64,000 nt of DNA from contig BSBN01001965.1 of NCBI GenBank assembly GCA_027924645.1, positions 15,118,001 to 15,182,000 of the forward strand, written 5' to 3'. Position numbers and translations under genes: made by a program. Positions 24,220 to 36,930 of this stretch are shown one piece after another. Source of the stretch: Cunninghamia lanceolata (Eukaryota; Streptophyta; Pinopsida; Cupressales; Cupressaceae). The stretch's first letter is position 1; each line of letters opens with the position of its first letter. The notes under the pieces were generated by a model. That model was not told the DNA's origin. It saw only the letters and a program-made list of their open reading frames with translations, and ran no database searches.

Positions 24220-24657
24220 ATTGCAAGCGGCTTTTTTCACCTGTGGAAAACTTCCACAAAATGTATACTCAACTTCTTGCTATCACCCTAAAATAATAAT
24301 AAGAAGCAGAAAAAACCATGATTGGGCAATGCAATGTGGCATATCATTGTATTTCCTTCCAAGGCATCAATTCAGATGATGTGGAACAAGCTTTCAATGG
24401 TTAAATTGTTTGAATAGTATAAAAAGAAAAAACAAACGCATGAGGGGGATTAGCCAACCTCAGAAATAAATTAAAAGTGAATTAAAAAGACAATAACAAC
24501 ATATTTCTGTTGGAGAGAAAGAGATGTGAGATTTTGGAGTGGTCAAACTGGCGGAGTGCAAATTAACCAGTTTGAAGAGGAGGCCAATTGGAATTGGATT
24601 AGTTAGAACAGAGGTATTGTGCATAGAAACCAGACAATAAGGATCAATGGGACAGAG
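24220..24657. other. Short flank before the large chromovirus
   Basis: No clear gene. Its last ~60 bp, in the frame used by the LINE tail at 42130 onward, stays fairly open across the insertion point, so it may be LINE sequence split by the insertion. Confidence 0.35.
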
Positions 24658-24662
24658 AGATA
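24658..24662. repeat. Target site duplication AGATA (left copy)
   Basis: AGATA lies directly before the TG of the 5' LTR and is repeated exactly at 42125-42129 directly after the CA of the 3' LTR. Confidence 0.9.
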
Positions 24663-25057
24663 TGTTACATCCCACTTTTTGGAATCGATTATGCTATTTA
24701 TTTTCTTGCAAATTTCAGTAATATAATATGTTGTGGACGACATGGAAACTGAGGATTTATTATACAAAGTTAGTTCTATGAAATTTTAGAATCTATTGAT
24801 TATGATCAATGGGATATTGTTGACTAAATGTCCTTTTTGTTAAGTAAAATGATGTTTTGGATATATTATGCTTTAATTTGGAACATAGGTGCTTTGACCA
24901 CAAAATTGTATGTGAGATTGTTGTTGCAGGAACAAGTGGACCATGTTCGATAGGAAGAGAAAGTATCTTTGAGAGAGAGTATAGACTCTGGAAATTAACC
25001 ATGGGTGTTTGTTACTGATAATGCCAAACAGGTAGTTAAACCTTGAAGGCATCAATT

Positions 25058-27452
25058 AAGTCTTGTTTGTCAGCTGGGATAGTTAAACTAGATTTCGACG
25101 TCTGAAGATAAGGTGTAACTTTCTTTTTGTAAGTCATCATATTGAATCTTGGAATCGACGATGTTGTCATAAGTCCACCAAGGCGAGTTGACTTATATAG
25201 ATGATTATTATTTCGTTTATAGGTAATTAAATGAATCTACTTGTGGCAGATTCGTGAATCACGTCTCGTAGTTGAAAGATGCGAGAAGTCATTTTGTGCG
25301 TCTAATGATTTAGAAACCTTGTGATGCGTTATGACCAATCCGTCGTGATTGCCGTAGAAACGCATCGAACTTGTGTTGTGAATCTATTCTTTTTAGAGAT
25401 TGACAAATGTCAATTTTGAAGCCATAGTGTGTAATAAATTGTTTTGGTCATTGTTGGGATTGAGTCTTTGTCTTCTAGCTTTGACCGTGAGATATTATCG
25501 ATCTAACCTTGAGTTTCCTTATTTAAGTTGGTCTTTATCTCTTTTCTTTTTTGACCAAAAAGTTGCTCTAGACATTTTTTAACCGCCGTCTTGTCAAGTT
25601 TAACCCCACTTTTAGCTTTTAGTTGCTCTTGGAGAATTAGATGCCTCATGTTCGAGTGACATTTGATCAATGAAGTCCTCACCATTGATTGGATCTGTCT
25701 CAATGTGCTAAATATTTACCATAGTAATTCATGAACCTTTGGGCCTATGCATGCCATCATGAAGTGTGTCTCTATTCAAGCAAATGTGGGATGTAGAGTT
25801 GCCAAGCATGATGTATGCCTTGCAAGAATGGCTTAGATTTTATGCCATGTATTTTCTTCTTCCCTTGATATTCATGTTGTTTGATAAGTTTGCGCAACCT
25901 CAACATGTAGTGCAGTAATTTCTCCATGGCGCGAGAGGGAGGTAGATAAGCGGTTGTGATAGAAGTATAACCGTTAAAGTTAATGTCGATGCTCCATCAT
26001 GGTGAGGGGGCAAAAGCATCGGTTTGTAGTTATTGAAAGAGGATAGGAAACCGCAGTAAGGTGGAGCCTTTTGCTGCGCTTTAGGAGGTATTAGTTATGC
26101 GGTGAGGGAAGAAAGTGGGACGGAGTTGAATGTTGTTGGAATGGTGGATCGTGGGCGGTAGGTGGCAGTTGAGAAGTGGGAGATTCCATCGATGAGGGAG
26201 TGGAATGTGGTGAGAGGTCTGTCGTGGTTTTGGAGAAAAAAATGGCAGAGAGATAACAGAAGGATATTACCTATGGTGGTCAGGCAGGAGATAAGAGATA
26301 GGGGGAGTTGTTGTTGAGGGGGGTCGCTATGTAGAAAGGAGAAAGATGGTAGATAAGAGAGAGTTTGGAAAACCTAAGGAGATACGATTAGCAAGAGGAG
26401 AACGTGGAACTTGCCACAACAATCATCAACTCTGTTGACAGGTTCATTTCCCATTCTCTTCTTTTTCACAGTTTCAACCAGTAGTTTGTCTCATCTATGC
26501 AAGGATAAATACGTTTACAATGATTAGAATAGGATGACAATGTAATGCTATGGTGATTTCTATGTGAGGTTTATCCATAACAATGGTATTACTGCTGTGT
26601 GTTGATATTCAAAAACTTAGAAATAGTTTCATTATTGTTTTTAGTATTTGAGAACTCAGAAACTAGATCATTGTCTTTCATAATTGTCATTGCATGATGA
26701 TAGAACATAGTTCTCAATGTGCATTCATCTAGGAATGATCACTGCATGATACAAATGTAAACTACAACTTCAAATAGTCGGTAAAGATGTAAGTTAAAAG
26801 AAGTTCCTTTAAGACTGAGATATCAACTTAAAACTGCCCTGGGAGCACTTGAAACAATAGCTCCATAGTGAGAAAACACTTTGCTCCACATGTGTGTTGT
26901 GTAGGAGATTAAAACCATAGATTTTAAAGCATGTTTGATGTAAACTTTAATGTGTTTGACAGCCGAAGTTGTAGTTGCAACCAGCTAGAGTCATTTTCAT
27001 CTTATATCTTTAGCTAGAGATCGACCATGTGTTTGGTCATCTCTAAAGTCATAAGAAAGATTCCAAACCTTTTTTTTATCTTATTTACGACACTATTCTC
27101 TATGAAACATGTGAAACAAATTCACTTGGAAAGGGGAGTAGGAAGTTAAAGTTTTAGTAATGGTCGAAAACTGTCATGGTTTTGTAATAAACAAGTAAGG
27201 TGGGAAAACCCTGCATTTGAATCTAGATTACGTTGCATGTGATGATTCTAGTGTTGTATTTATTTTGCAGAGTCTTATGGGTCTTAAACCCTTAAATTCC
27301 AGGATAACGGGAAATTGTTGTAGGTACTTGAATATGTTGTACAAACATGGGAACCGAGTAAACAAGTATGAAACCACTTAAGAGTGGGCGTTATTAAAAG
27401 ATATTTTTACATGAATATGGGATTATGAAACCCTAAACATGGGATTAGAGTA
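25058..27452. repeat. LTR unit 1 (2395 bp, internal deletion)
   Basis: It runs from AAGTCTTGTTTGTC to the same word in unit 2. Compared with the other copies it lacks about 98 bp near 25915, where TGTAGTGCA is joined directly to GTAATTTCTCC. Confidence 0.9.
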
Positions 27453-29945
27453 AAGTCTTGTTTGTCGGCTAGGATAGTTAAACTAGATGTCAACGTCTTA
27501 AGATAAGGTGTAACTTTCTTTTCGTAAGTCGTCATATTGAATCTTGGAATCGACGATGTTGTCGTAAGTCCACCAAGGTGAGTCAACTTATATAGATGAT
27601 TATTATTTCATTTATAGGTAATTAAATGAATCTACTTGTGGCAGATTCATGAATCACGTCTCGTAGTCGAAAGATGCGAGAAGTCGTTTTGTGCATCTAA
27701 CGATTTAGAAACCTTGTGATGCGTTATGACCAATCTGTTGTGATTGCCGTAGAAACGTGTCGAACTTGTGTTGTGAATCTATTCTTTTTGGAGATTGACA
27801 AATGTCGATTTTGAAGCCATAGCATGTAATAAATTGTTTTGGTCATTGTTGGGATTGAGTCTTTGTCTTCTAGCTTTGACCGCGAGATATTATCGAGCTA
27901 ACCTTGAGTTTCCTTATTTAAGTTGGTCTTTATCTCTTTTCTTTTTCAACCAAAAAGTTGCTCTAGACATTTCTTAACCACCGTCTTGTCAAGTTTAACC
28001 CCACTTTCAGCTTTCAGTTGCTTTTGGATAATTAGATGCCTCATGTTCGAGTTAGATTTGATCAACAAAGTCCTCACCATTGATTGGATCTGTCTCAATG
28101 TGCTAAATATTTACCATAGTAATTCATGAACCTTTGGGCCTATGCATGCCATCATGAAGTGTGTCTCTATTCAAGCAAATGTGGGATGTAGAGATGCCAA
28201 GCGTGATGTATGCCTTGCAAGAATGGCTTAGATTTTATGCCATGTATTTTCTTCTTCCCTTGATATTCATGTTGTTTGATAAGTTTGTGCAACCTCAACA
28301 TGTAGTGCACTATGTTCATCAAACTAATATCTCCCATTAACTCAACATTATAAAAAAACCATTTCCATTCAAGTCTTTACGATTAGCCTCATTATGTAAA
28401 GCTTAGATTCAATTTCTCCGTGGCGTGAGATGGAGGTAGATAAGTGGTTGTGATAGAAGTATAACCGTTAAAGTTAATGTTGATGCTCCATCATGGTGAG
28501 GGGGCAAAAGCATCGGTTTACAGTTATTGAAAGAGGATAGGAAACCGCAGTAAGGTAGAGCCTTTTCCTACGCTTTAGGAGGTATTAGTTATGCGGTGAG
28601 GGAAGAAAGTGGGATGGAGTTGAATGTTGTTGGAATGGTGGATCGTGGGTGGTAGGTGGCAGTTGAGAAGTGGGAGATTCCATCGACGAGGGAGTGGAAT
28701 GTGGTGAGAGGTCTGTCGTGGTTTTGGAGAAAAAAATGGCAGAGAGATAATGGAAGGATCTTACCTGTGGTGGTCAGGTAGGAGTTAAGAGATAGGGGGA
28801 GTTGTTGTTGAGGGGGGTCACTATGTAGAAAGGAGAAAGATGGTAGATAAGAGAGAGTTTGGAAAACCTAAGGAGACACGATTAGCAAGAGGAGAACGTG
28901 GAACTTGCCACAACAATCATCAACTCTGTTGACAAGTTCATTTCCCATTCTCTTCTTTTTCACAGTTTCAACCAGTAGTGTGTCTCATCTATGCAAGGAT
29001 AAATACGTTTACAATGATTAGAATAGGATGACAATGTAATGCTATGGCAATTTCTGTGTGAGGTTTATCCATAAAAATGGTATTACTGCTATGTGTTGAT
29101 ATTCGAAAACTTAGAAATAGTTTAATGGTTGTTTTTAGTATTTGAGAACTTAGAAACTAGATCATTGTCTTTCATAATTGTCATTGCATGATGATAGAAC
29201 ATAGTTCTCAATGTGCATTCATCTAGGAATGATCACTGCATGATACAAATGTAAACTACAACTTCAAACAGTTGGTAAAGACGTAAGTTAAAAGAAGTTC
29301 CTTTAAGACTGAGATATCAACTTAAAACTGCCCTTGGAGCACTTGAAACAATAGCTCCATAGTGAGAAAACACTTTGCTCCACGTGCGTGTTGTGTAGGA
29401 GATTAAAACCATAGATTTTAAAGCATGTTTGATGTAAACTTTAATGTGTTTGACAGTCGAAGTTGTAGTTGCAACCAGCTAGAGTCATTTTCGTCTTATA
29501 TCTTTAGTTAGAGGTTGACCATGTGTTTGGTCATCTCTAAAGTCGTAAGAAAGATTCCAAACCTTTTTTTTTATCTTATTTACGACACTATTCTCTATGA
29601 AACATGTGAAACAAATTCACTTGGAAAGGGGAGTAGCAAGTTAAAGTTTTAGTAATGGTCAAAAACTGTCATGGTTTTGTAATAAACAAGTAAGGTGGGA
29701 AAAACCTGCATTTGAATCTAGATTATGTTGCATGTGATGATTCTAGTGTCATATTTATTTTGCAGACTCTTATGGGTCTTAAACCCTTAAATTCCAGGAT
29801 AACAGGAAATTGTTGTAGGTACTTGAATATGTTGTACAAACATGGGAACCGAGTAAACAAGTATGAAACCACTTAGGAGTGGGCATTATTAAGAGATATT
29901 TTTACATGAATATGGGATTATGAAACCCTAAACTCAGGATTAGTA
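27453..29945. repeat. LTR unit 2 (2493 bp)
   Basis: Head-to-tail with unit 1 and unit 3, and the same length as the single copy in the 3' LTR. Differences from the other copies are mostly C/T and G/A changes, many at CG positions. Confidence 0.9.
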
Positions 29946-32423
29946 AAGTCTTGTTTGTCAGCTGGGATATTTAAACTAGATGTCGATGTCTAAAGATAAG
30001 GTGTAACTTTCTTTTCGTAAGTCGTCATATTGAATCTTGGAATTGACGATGTTGTCGTAAGTCCACCAAGGCAAGTTGACTTATATAGATGATTATTATT
30101 TCGTTTATAGGTAATTAAATGAATCTACTTGTAGCAGATTCGTGAATCATGTCTCGTAGTCGAAAGATGCGAGAAGTTGTTTTGTGCATCTAACGATTTA
30201 GAAACCTTGTGATGTGTTACGACCAATCCGTCGTGATTGCCATAGAAACACGTCGAACTTGTGTTGTGAATCTATTCTTTTTGGAGATTGATGAATGTCA
30301 ATTTTGAAGCCATAGCGTGTAATAAATTGTTTTGGTCATTGTTGGGATTGAGTCTTTGTCTTCTAGCTTTGACCGCAAGATATTATCGATCTAACCTTGA
30401 GTTTCCTTATTTAAGTTGGTCTTTATCTCTTTTCTTTTTCGACCAAAAAGTTGCTCTAGACATTTCTTAACTGCCGTCTTGTCAAGTTTAACCCACTTTC
30501 AGCTTTCAGTTGCTCTTGGAGAATTAGATGCCTCATGTTCAAGTGAGATTTGATCAACGAAGTCCTCACCATTGATTGGATCTGTCTCAATGTGTGAAAT
30601 ATTTACCATAGTAATTCATGAACCTTTGGGCCTATGCATGCCATCATGAAGTGTGTCTCTATTCAAGCAAATGTGGGATGTAGAGATGCCAAGCATGATG
30701 TATGCCTTGCAAGAATGGCTTAGATTTTATGCCATGTATTTTCTTCTTCCCTTGATATTCATGTTGTTTGATAAGTTTGCGCAACCTCAACATGTAGTGC
30801 ACTATGTTCATCAAAACTAATATCTCCCATTATCGCAACATTATAAAAAAACCATTTCCATTCAAGTCTTTACGATTAGCCTCATTATGTAAAGCTTAGA
30901 TTCAATTTCTTCGTGGTGCGAGAGGGAGGTAGATAAGCGGTTGTGATAGAAGTATAACCGTTAAAGTTAATGTCGATGCTCCATCATGGTGAGGGGGCAA
31001 AAGCATCAGTTTGCAGTTATTGAAAGAGGATAGGAAACTGCAGTAAGGTGGAGCCTTTTGCTGCGCTTTAGGAGGTATTAGTTATGTGGTGAGGGAAGAA
31101 AGTGGGACGGAGTTGAATGTTGTTGGAATGGTGGATCGTAGGCGGTTGGTGGTAGTTCAGAAGTGGGAGATTCCATCGACGAGGGAGTGGAATGTGGTGA
31201 GAGGTCTGTCATGGTTTTGGAGAAAAAAATGGCAGAGAGATAATGGAAGGATCTTACCTGTGGTGGTCAGGCAGGAGATAAGAGACAGGGGGAGTTGTTG
31301 TTGAGGGCGGTCGCTATGTAGATAAGAGAGAGTTTGGAAAACCTAAGGAGACACGATTAGCAAGAGAAGAATGTGGAACTTGCCACAGCAATCAACAACT
31401 CTGTCGATAGGTTCATTTCCCATTCTCTTCTTTTTTACAGTTTCAACCAGTAGTGTGTCTCATCTATGCAAGGATAAATACGTTTACAATGATTAGAATA
31501 GGATGACAATGTAATGCTATGGCGATTTCTGTGTGAGGTTTATCCATAAAAATGGTATTACTACTGTGTGTTGATATTGGAAAACTCAGAAATAGTTTCA
31601 TTGTTGTTTTTAGTATTCGAGAACTCAGAAAATAGATCATTGTCTTTCATAATTGTCATTGCATGATGATAGAACATAGTTCTCAATGTGCATTCATCTA
31701 GGAATGATCACTGCATGATACAAATGTAAACTACAACTTCAAACAGTCAGTAAAGATGTAAGTTAAAAGAAGTTCTTTTAAGACTGAGATATCAACTTAA
31801 AACTGCCCTTGGAGCACTTGAAACAATAGCCCCATAGTGAGAAAACACTTTGCTCCACGTGCGTGTTGTGTAGGAGATTAAAACCACAGATTTTAAAGCA
31901 TGTTTGATGTAAACTTTAATGTGTTTGACAGCTGAAGTTGTAGTTGCAACCAGCTAGAGTCATTTTCATCTTATATCTTTAGTTAGAGGTCGACCATGTG
32001 TTTGGTCATCTCTAAAGTCTTAAGAAAGATTCTAAACCTTTTTTTTTTATCTTATTTACGACACTATTCTCTATGAAACATGTGAAACAAATTCACTTGG
32101 AAAGGGGAGTAGGAAGTTAAAGTTTTAGTAATGGTCAAAAACCATCATGGTTTTGTAATAAACAAGTAATTTGGGAAAAACCCACATTTGAATTTAGATT
32201 ACGTTGCATGCAATGATTCTAGTGTCGTATGTATTTTGCAGACTCTTATGGGTCTTAAACCCTTAAATTCCAAGATAACGGGAAATTGTTGTAGGTACTT
32301 GAATATGTTGTACAAACATGGGAATTGAGTAAACAAGTATGAAACCACTTAGGAGTGGGCGTTATTAAAAGATATTTTTACATGAATATGGGATTATGAA
32401 ACCCTAAACTCAGGATTAGAGTA
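29946..32423. repeat. LTR unit 3 (about 2478 bp)
   Basis: The third tandem copy. It lacks about 20 bp near 31319, where CTATGTAG joins ATAAGAGAG. Its end reads into the right arm GTAAATGATGCACC exactly as in the 3' LTR. Confidence 0.9.
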
Positions 32424-33172
32424 AATGATGCACCATGCACTATTGCAGGAGAAAATCCTAAAACCTTGAGGTCATCGAGGTCGACAATTGTCTAAACCAT
32501 ACTAATAGGAAACTGTAGGATTTTGATCAGTTCAAGTCGAGTAGGGTGGGTGAACTAAGTACATGCATTCTTAGAACGCTATTTTAAAACAAATCCTTTG
32601 GCCAAGGTGGTGTACTATCCTCAAGTGCATCGAATGTTCGCTGTGACTGGATGGCATTTCTTGTGGAGAGTCATGCATGACTAGAAGGTATCTAGGGATC
32701 TGCATGATAACAAGACACGTAAGTTACAACACCAGAGCTCAGATGGCAAACACCGATGGTTACCCTAAGTCTATCCTCTTGAGTAGGGTAGGGCCAGTTC
32801 CGGTTAGGAAGGAGTGCGGGAGACCGACGGTCTGTGGTTGGAGGTTAAGCTCCTTGAAGATACTTTCTCTTCCAAATACTAAGGATTGCCAAGTCTTGAA
32901 TGTGATGGGTTGACAATCGAGATGCATGTTAATGGTATGTTTCCAATATATTATTTGTTTCAAGAAAATTGCAAATTGTTAAAGAACAAAATGTTTATTA
33001 TCTATCATTTCTTTCAGTTTTATGAAAATGAGATCATGTTTATATTAAATTGAAAAATGTTATACTTGGTAATAGATAAGTTCTTTTGTATTTGATTACC
33101 TAGTTAGAAAAAAAAAAATTACCTTTGTGAAAACCTAGTTTTTCTTGTCAATTCGGATATGGATGTTACATA

Positions 33173-33185
33173 TGGTATCAGAGCC
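33173..33185 (+). other. Primer-binding site, initiator tRNA-Met type
   Basis: TGGTATCAGAGCC starts two bases after the LTR end. It is the standard complement to the 3' end of plant initiator tRNA-Met that primes minus-strand synthesis. Confidence 0.9.
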
Positions 33186-33274
33186 AAGTTCAGCACTAGG
33201 GTTGATGAGTCCACTAACCTGATTAGGAAATCAACATTATGTGGGTAGCTAATGATTTGATTTATTGTGCCAGG

Positions 33275-33715
33275 ATGGTATACACCAAGAAAACTGCAAG
33301 AAAATCCTTCGCAGGTAAGAAGCATTATTTGCAAGCTAAGAAGAAATGGCTTGCGATGATCAAGACCATTGAGAAAACTAATGACAAAAATGACATTTGG
33401 CTTGATGATGTGGAAACCTTAGCCAATGCAATGTCACGACTTAAGCGAGTGAGGAGATAACTCCTAGAGGGAGTAGCGACGGCAGCTCGAATCATGATCA
33501 ACTGCTGCCCCAGGATTGTACCTGATAGTGTACCTATTAGTGTACCTGAGAGTGTACCTATTAGTATACCCATGATCACTAGGGATCCTCGTGTAGTACC
33601 TAGAACTGAGATTATTGAGCTATCTTCTGATAGTGAATCTGAGGGGTATACACCTCGTGATTATGTGTCAGATAATGAATCTGAAGGTTACACTCCACTA
33701 GATAATACTGAGTAA
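33275..33715 (+). pseudogene. Small extra ORF ahead of gag with a histone-H3-tail-like N terminus
   Basis: Starting at ATG 33275 the product begins MVYTKKTARKSFAGKK. Histone H3 begins ARTKQTARKSTGGK after its Met; 9 of 14 residues agree, including those at Lys4, Lys9, Ser10 and Lys14. A Lys/Trp-rich region follows (QAKKKWLAMIKTIEK). One in-frame TAA at 33458 interrupts it. The same frame continues through proline-spaced repeats (VPDSV, VPISV, VPESV) and an acidic tail with two copies of ESEGYTP (first in SSDSESEGYTP), ending at TAA 33713. A consensus splice donor (AG/GTAAG) lies inside the codons after Ala13, so splicing is possible. The function is not known; chromatin-reader binding is inference. 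The start was chosen because the H3-like tail begins exactly there. Confidence 0.6.
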
Positions 33716-33894
33716 AACATGAGATATGTCTATCTCTAATGATATTGAAACAATTTTGTGTATGAATAAAGACAAAATTTTGGTTTGAGAACAATTATGA
33801 TTATGATCAATTGTTGTGTTCTTTTGATGATTTATAATATGTTAAGCATAAAACTGATTAGTATATGTTTAATCAGGTGTGAAACTAAATTAGC

Positions 33895-35000
33895 ATGGAC
33901 CAATCAGAGTTCAATGAGGGGGAGGATCGGGAAGGTCATAACTCTCGGGGAAACTCCACTGACAAGTTGGATAGGATTCTAAACATGCTCATTGAAACAA
34001 AGGAAAGGTTGAACAAGCTAGAAAGGAAAATGGATGAAACTGGCAACACAGAGGGTGGAAACAAGAACTCACATTATACAAGCAAGAGTAAACATTGGGA
34101 AAATGGCACGTCAAGTGAAAATCCTGACGACAATGAAGCCCAAAGAAAAACCAAGGATAAACTTGCATTAGAGTTATCTAAGGATACGAAGAAGGTTAAT
34201 CCTCCAAAGTTTGATGGAACAAAAACTGGAGATGTAGCAGAAGCATGGTTAACGGAGATGGAGAAATATTTTGAGATCAGAAATTACTCTGAGATTACTA
34301 AAGCCGTGTGGGGAGCCTATCAGCTATTTGGGGAAGTGTCCACTTGGTGGATGAATAAGAAAATGGAGCTAGAATTAAGTCCCTTGAAGGTGACATGGGA
34401 TGAGTTCGTGGAACTATTCTGAAAACGGTGGTTACCTCAATTATATTTTGATCAGAAGTTAACAGATTTCCAAAACCTCAGGCAAGGTGAACTATCTGTG
34501 GTTGAGTATGCAGAAAAATTCACTAGACTACTAAAGTATGTTCCTTAATACCAAAAGGATGAAAGGTTCCGAATCAGAAAATTCATCATGGGACTCACTC
34601 CTCAGATCGGCGGTGAGGTGGAGGTGCATGGTCCAAGCACAATGGATCAAGTTTATGAAAAGGCATTTAAACAGGAGCAGAAGATCAAATCAATCTCTAC
34701 TTACCGTGATAAGAAATGCAAGAAGTTTGATAAGAACTACAATGATCAGTCTATTAAAAGGAAAAATGAGAAGGGATATGGAAATAGGAGGTTTGATAAG
34801 GGAAATCAAAAGAATCAAGGGGGATTTGGTAATGGGCGAAGAGGTGAAGATTATAAGAGAAACGCTAATTTTAAGAAGAATGATGATTCTGCAAGTAGGC
34901 CATCTGAGAAGCGAGGACCTATAGGAGGATGTTTTTCTTGTGGAGATCATTATGCCAACCGTTGCCGTAACAAGAAGCAGAATGGGAAGCCTAGGAACAT
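33895..35000 (+). pseudogene. gag: gag: capsid-nucleocapsid of the large chromovirus
   Basis: Gag packages element RNA into virus-like particles in the cytoplasm. From ATG 33895 there is a charged coiled-coil-like N terminus (LDRILNMLIETKERLNKLER), then the retrotransposon Gag core (PPKFDGTKTGDVAEAWLTEM, QLFGEVSTWW, then after a stop FDQKLTDFQNLRQGELSVVE). A basic nucleocapsid region ends in a zinc knuckle near 34930, CFSCGDHYANRC. Its spacing is CX2CX2HX4C, two residues shorter than the usual CX2CX4HX4C. Stops occur at 34420 (TGA) and 34546 (TAA), with no frameshift. The frame runs on into protease. Confidence 0.9.
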
Positions 35001-35535
35001 GGAACTTCCTTCACAACAGGAAGCTTTTCAGCAAAGGATTCATGCCGCTCTTGACAATAGACAAGTAGAGTATCAGATCACCCCTATTGAGATGACAGGT
35101 ACCTTATTTGGAGTCCCTATTTCTATTATGTTTGATACTGGTGCAACAGAAAATTTTGTGTCACCTAGAGTCTTAAGTAAATTTTCTAGAAAAGATGGTT
35201 TTATGTCAAAACTATGGATAGTAGAGTATGCAAATAACTCAAAGGCTCAGGTAGAGCAATGTTTGTTCGAAGCTAAGATTGATGTTTCTAACTTCACCAC
35301 TAAGGCAAATTTATACGTAGCACCTTTAGGGTCCTATGATGTCATCCTAGGAATGAATTGGTTGTGGAAACATCGAGCCAAGGTAGATTGTTTTCATAAA
35401 ACCATTGAGTGTTTGGATGAGACGGGCAAATCAGTAAATCTCCAAGGAATTCAAAGAGAAATAAGGGTTAGATCCATTTCTTCAAAACAACTAAAACAGG
35501 CTAGATGAAAAGGATGTCAACTTTTTGTAGTCAAA
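35001..35535 (+). pseudogene. Aspartic protease of the large chromovirus
   Basis: It cleaves the Gag-Pol polyprotein. The active site reads MFDTGATENFVS near 35129-35164 with an intact DTG triad. YDVILGMNWL near 35336-35366 is the conserved C-terminal protease motif. The domain continues the gag frame, and a TGA at 35506 separates it from reverse transcriptase in the same frame. Confidence 0.9.
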
Positions 35536-36930
35536 ATGGACCTAGTAGAGGAAACCTTGGAGAAACAATCATTGGAGGAAAGATACCCATATCTATGCAA
35601 CTTCAGGGATGTATTTCCCAAGGAGTTACCCAGCTTGCCTCCGAAGAGAACATTTGACTTTGGCATAGATATTAAACTAGGATTGGAGCCAATCTCTAAA
35701 GCTCTGTATCATATGACTACAACTGAACTTATGGAATTAAAAGCTCAGTTGCAGGAGCTATTGTCTAAGAATCTTATTAGGCCAAGTGTATCACCATGGG
35801 GAGCCCCAGTTATCTTTGTCAAAAATAAAGATGGAACTCTAAGGTTGTGTATAGATTATAGGATACTTAACAAGGTGACAATAAAGAACAAGTATCCCTT
35901 GCCACGTATTGATGATCTATTTGATCAAATGCGTGGTGAATTAGTCTTTTCTAAGATAGATCTGAGATCTGGATACCATCAGTTAAGGTTAAAAGACGAA
36001 GATATTCCCAAGACAGCTTTCAGAACAAGGTATGGTCATTATGAGTTCACGGTGTTGCCGTTTGGATTGACCAATGCACCCGCTGCTTTCATGAATCTCA
36101 TGAATAGTGTTTTTAGAGATTGTCATGATAAGTTTGTGCTAGTGTTTATTGATGATATTGTGATTTATTCCAAAAATGAAGAGGAGCATGCATGGCATCT
36201 TCAAATAGTCTTGCAATGATTAAGAGAACACATATTGTATGCAAAACTCTCAAAGTGCACCTTCTTTCAAAAAGAAGTACAGTATTTGGGGCACATAATA
36301 TCAGCTGATGGGATATCAGTTGATCCTGCCAAAATAAAAGCTATTATGGAATGGCCTAAACCTACCAATGTATCAGAGGTACGAAGTTTCATGGGATTGG
36401 CAGGGTATTACAGGAAATTTGTGTTGAATTTCTCAAGCATTGCTAGCCCAATTACCTCCTTGCAGAGAAAGGGAAAAAGGTTTGTTTGCACGGATGAATG
36501 TCAAAAGGCTTTTGACTTGTTAAAAGAAAAATTAACAACCGCTCCAATTCTAAAAGTTCCTAATCCTGAGGGAGAGTTTGAGGTTATCACTGATGCCTCG
36601 GGGGAAGGATTGGGAGGTGTGCTTATGCAAGATGGCAGGGTAGTAGCCTATGAGTCAAGAAAGCTAAAAAACTATGAGCAGAACTATGCTCCTCATGATC
36701 TAGAGATGGCAGCAGTGGTTCATGCCCTTCAGATGTGGCGACATTATTTGTTGGGAAGGACTTTTATTCTAAAATCTGATCATCAAAGCCTTCGTTACAT
36801 ATTTACACAACCTAATCTTAATGCAAGGCAAAGGAGATGGTTGGAATTAATATCAGATTATGACTTTGAAATTTCTTATATCAAAGGCAAGGAAAACTGA
36901 GTAGCCGATGCCTTAAGCAGAAAAAGGCAC
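35536..36930 (+). pseudogene. pol: Reverse transcriptase and RNase H of the large chromovirus
   Basis: Copies element RNA to DNA and removes the RNA strand. Reverse transcriptase motifs appear in order: [57 protein letters not shown] and the catalytic FIDDIVIYS (about 36147-36173). RNase H follows with [12 protein letters not shown] (about 36589), the Glu motif EMAAVVHAL and the Asp of LKSDHQSL. Catalytic residues look intact. TGA codons at 36217 and 36898 break the frame without any shift; the second lies just before VADALSRK. Confidence 0.93.

Larger units (their letters stand above)
24663..33170 (+). repeat. 5' LTR (8.5 kb) with triplicated core
   Basis: It starts TGTTACATCCCACTTTTTGG like the 3' LTR and ends GGATATGGATGTTACA. 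The left arm (24663-25057) and right arm (32424-33170) match the arms of the 3' LTR, and three tandem copies of the central unit lie between. Long open frames here, including minus-strand frames in the units and the ~60-residue hydrophobic frames at 25400, 27795 and 30288, recur only because the units do; those three begin with TTG or in noncoding context. Confidence 0.9.
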
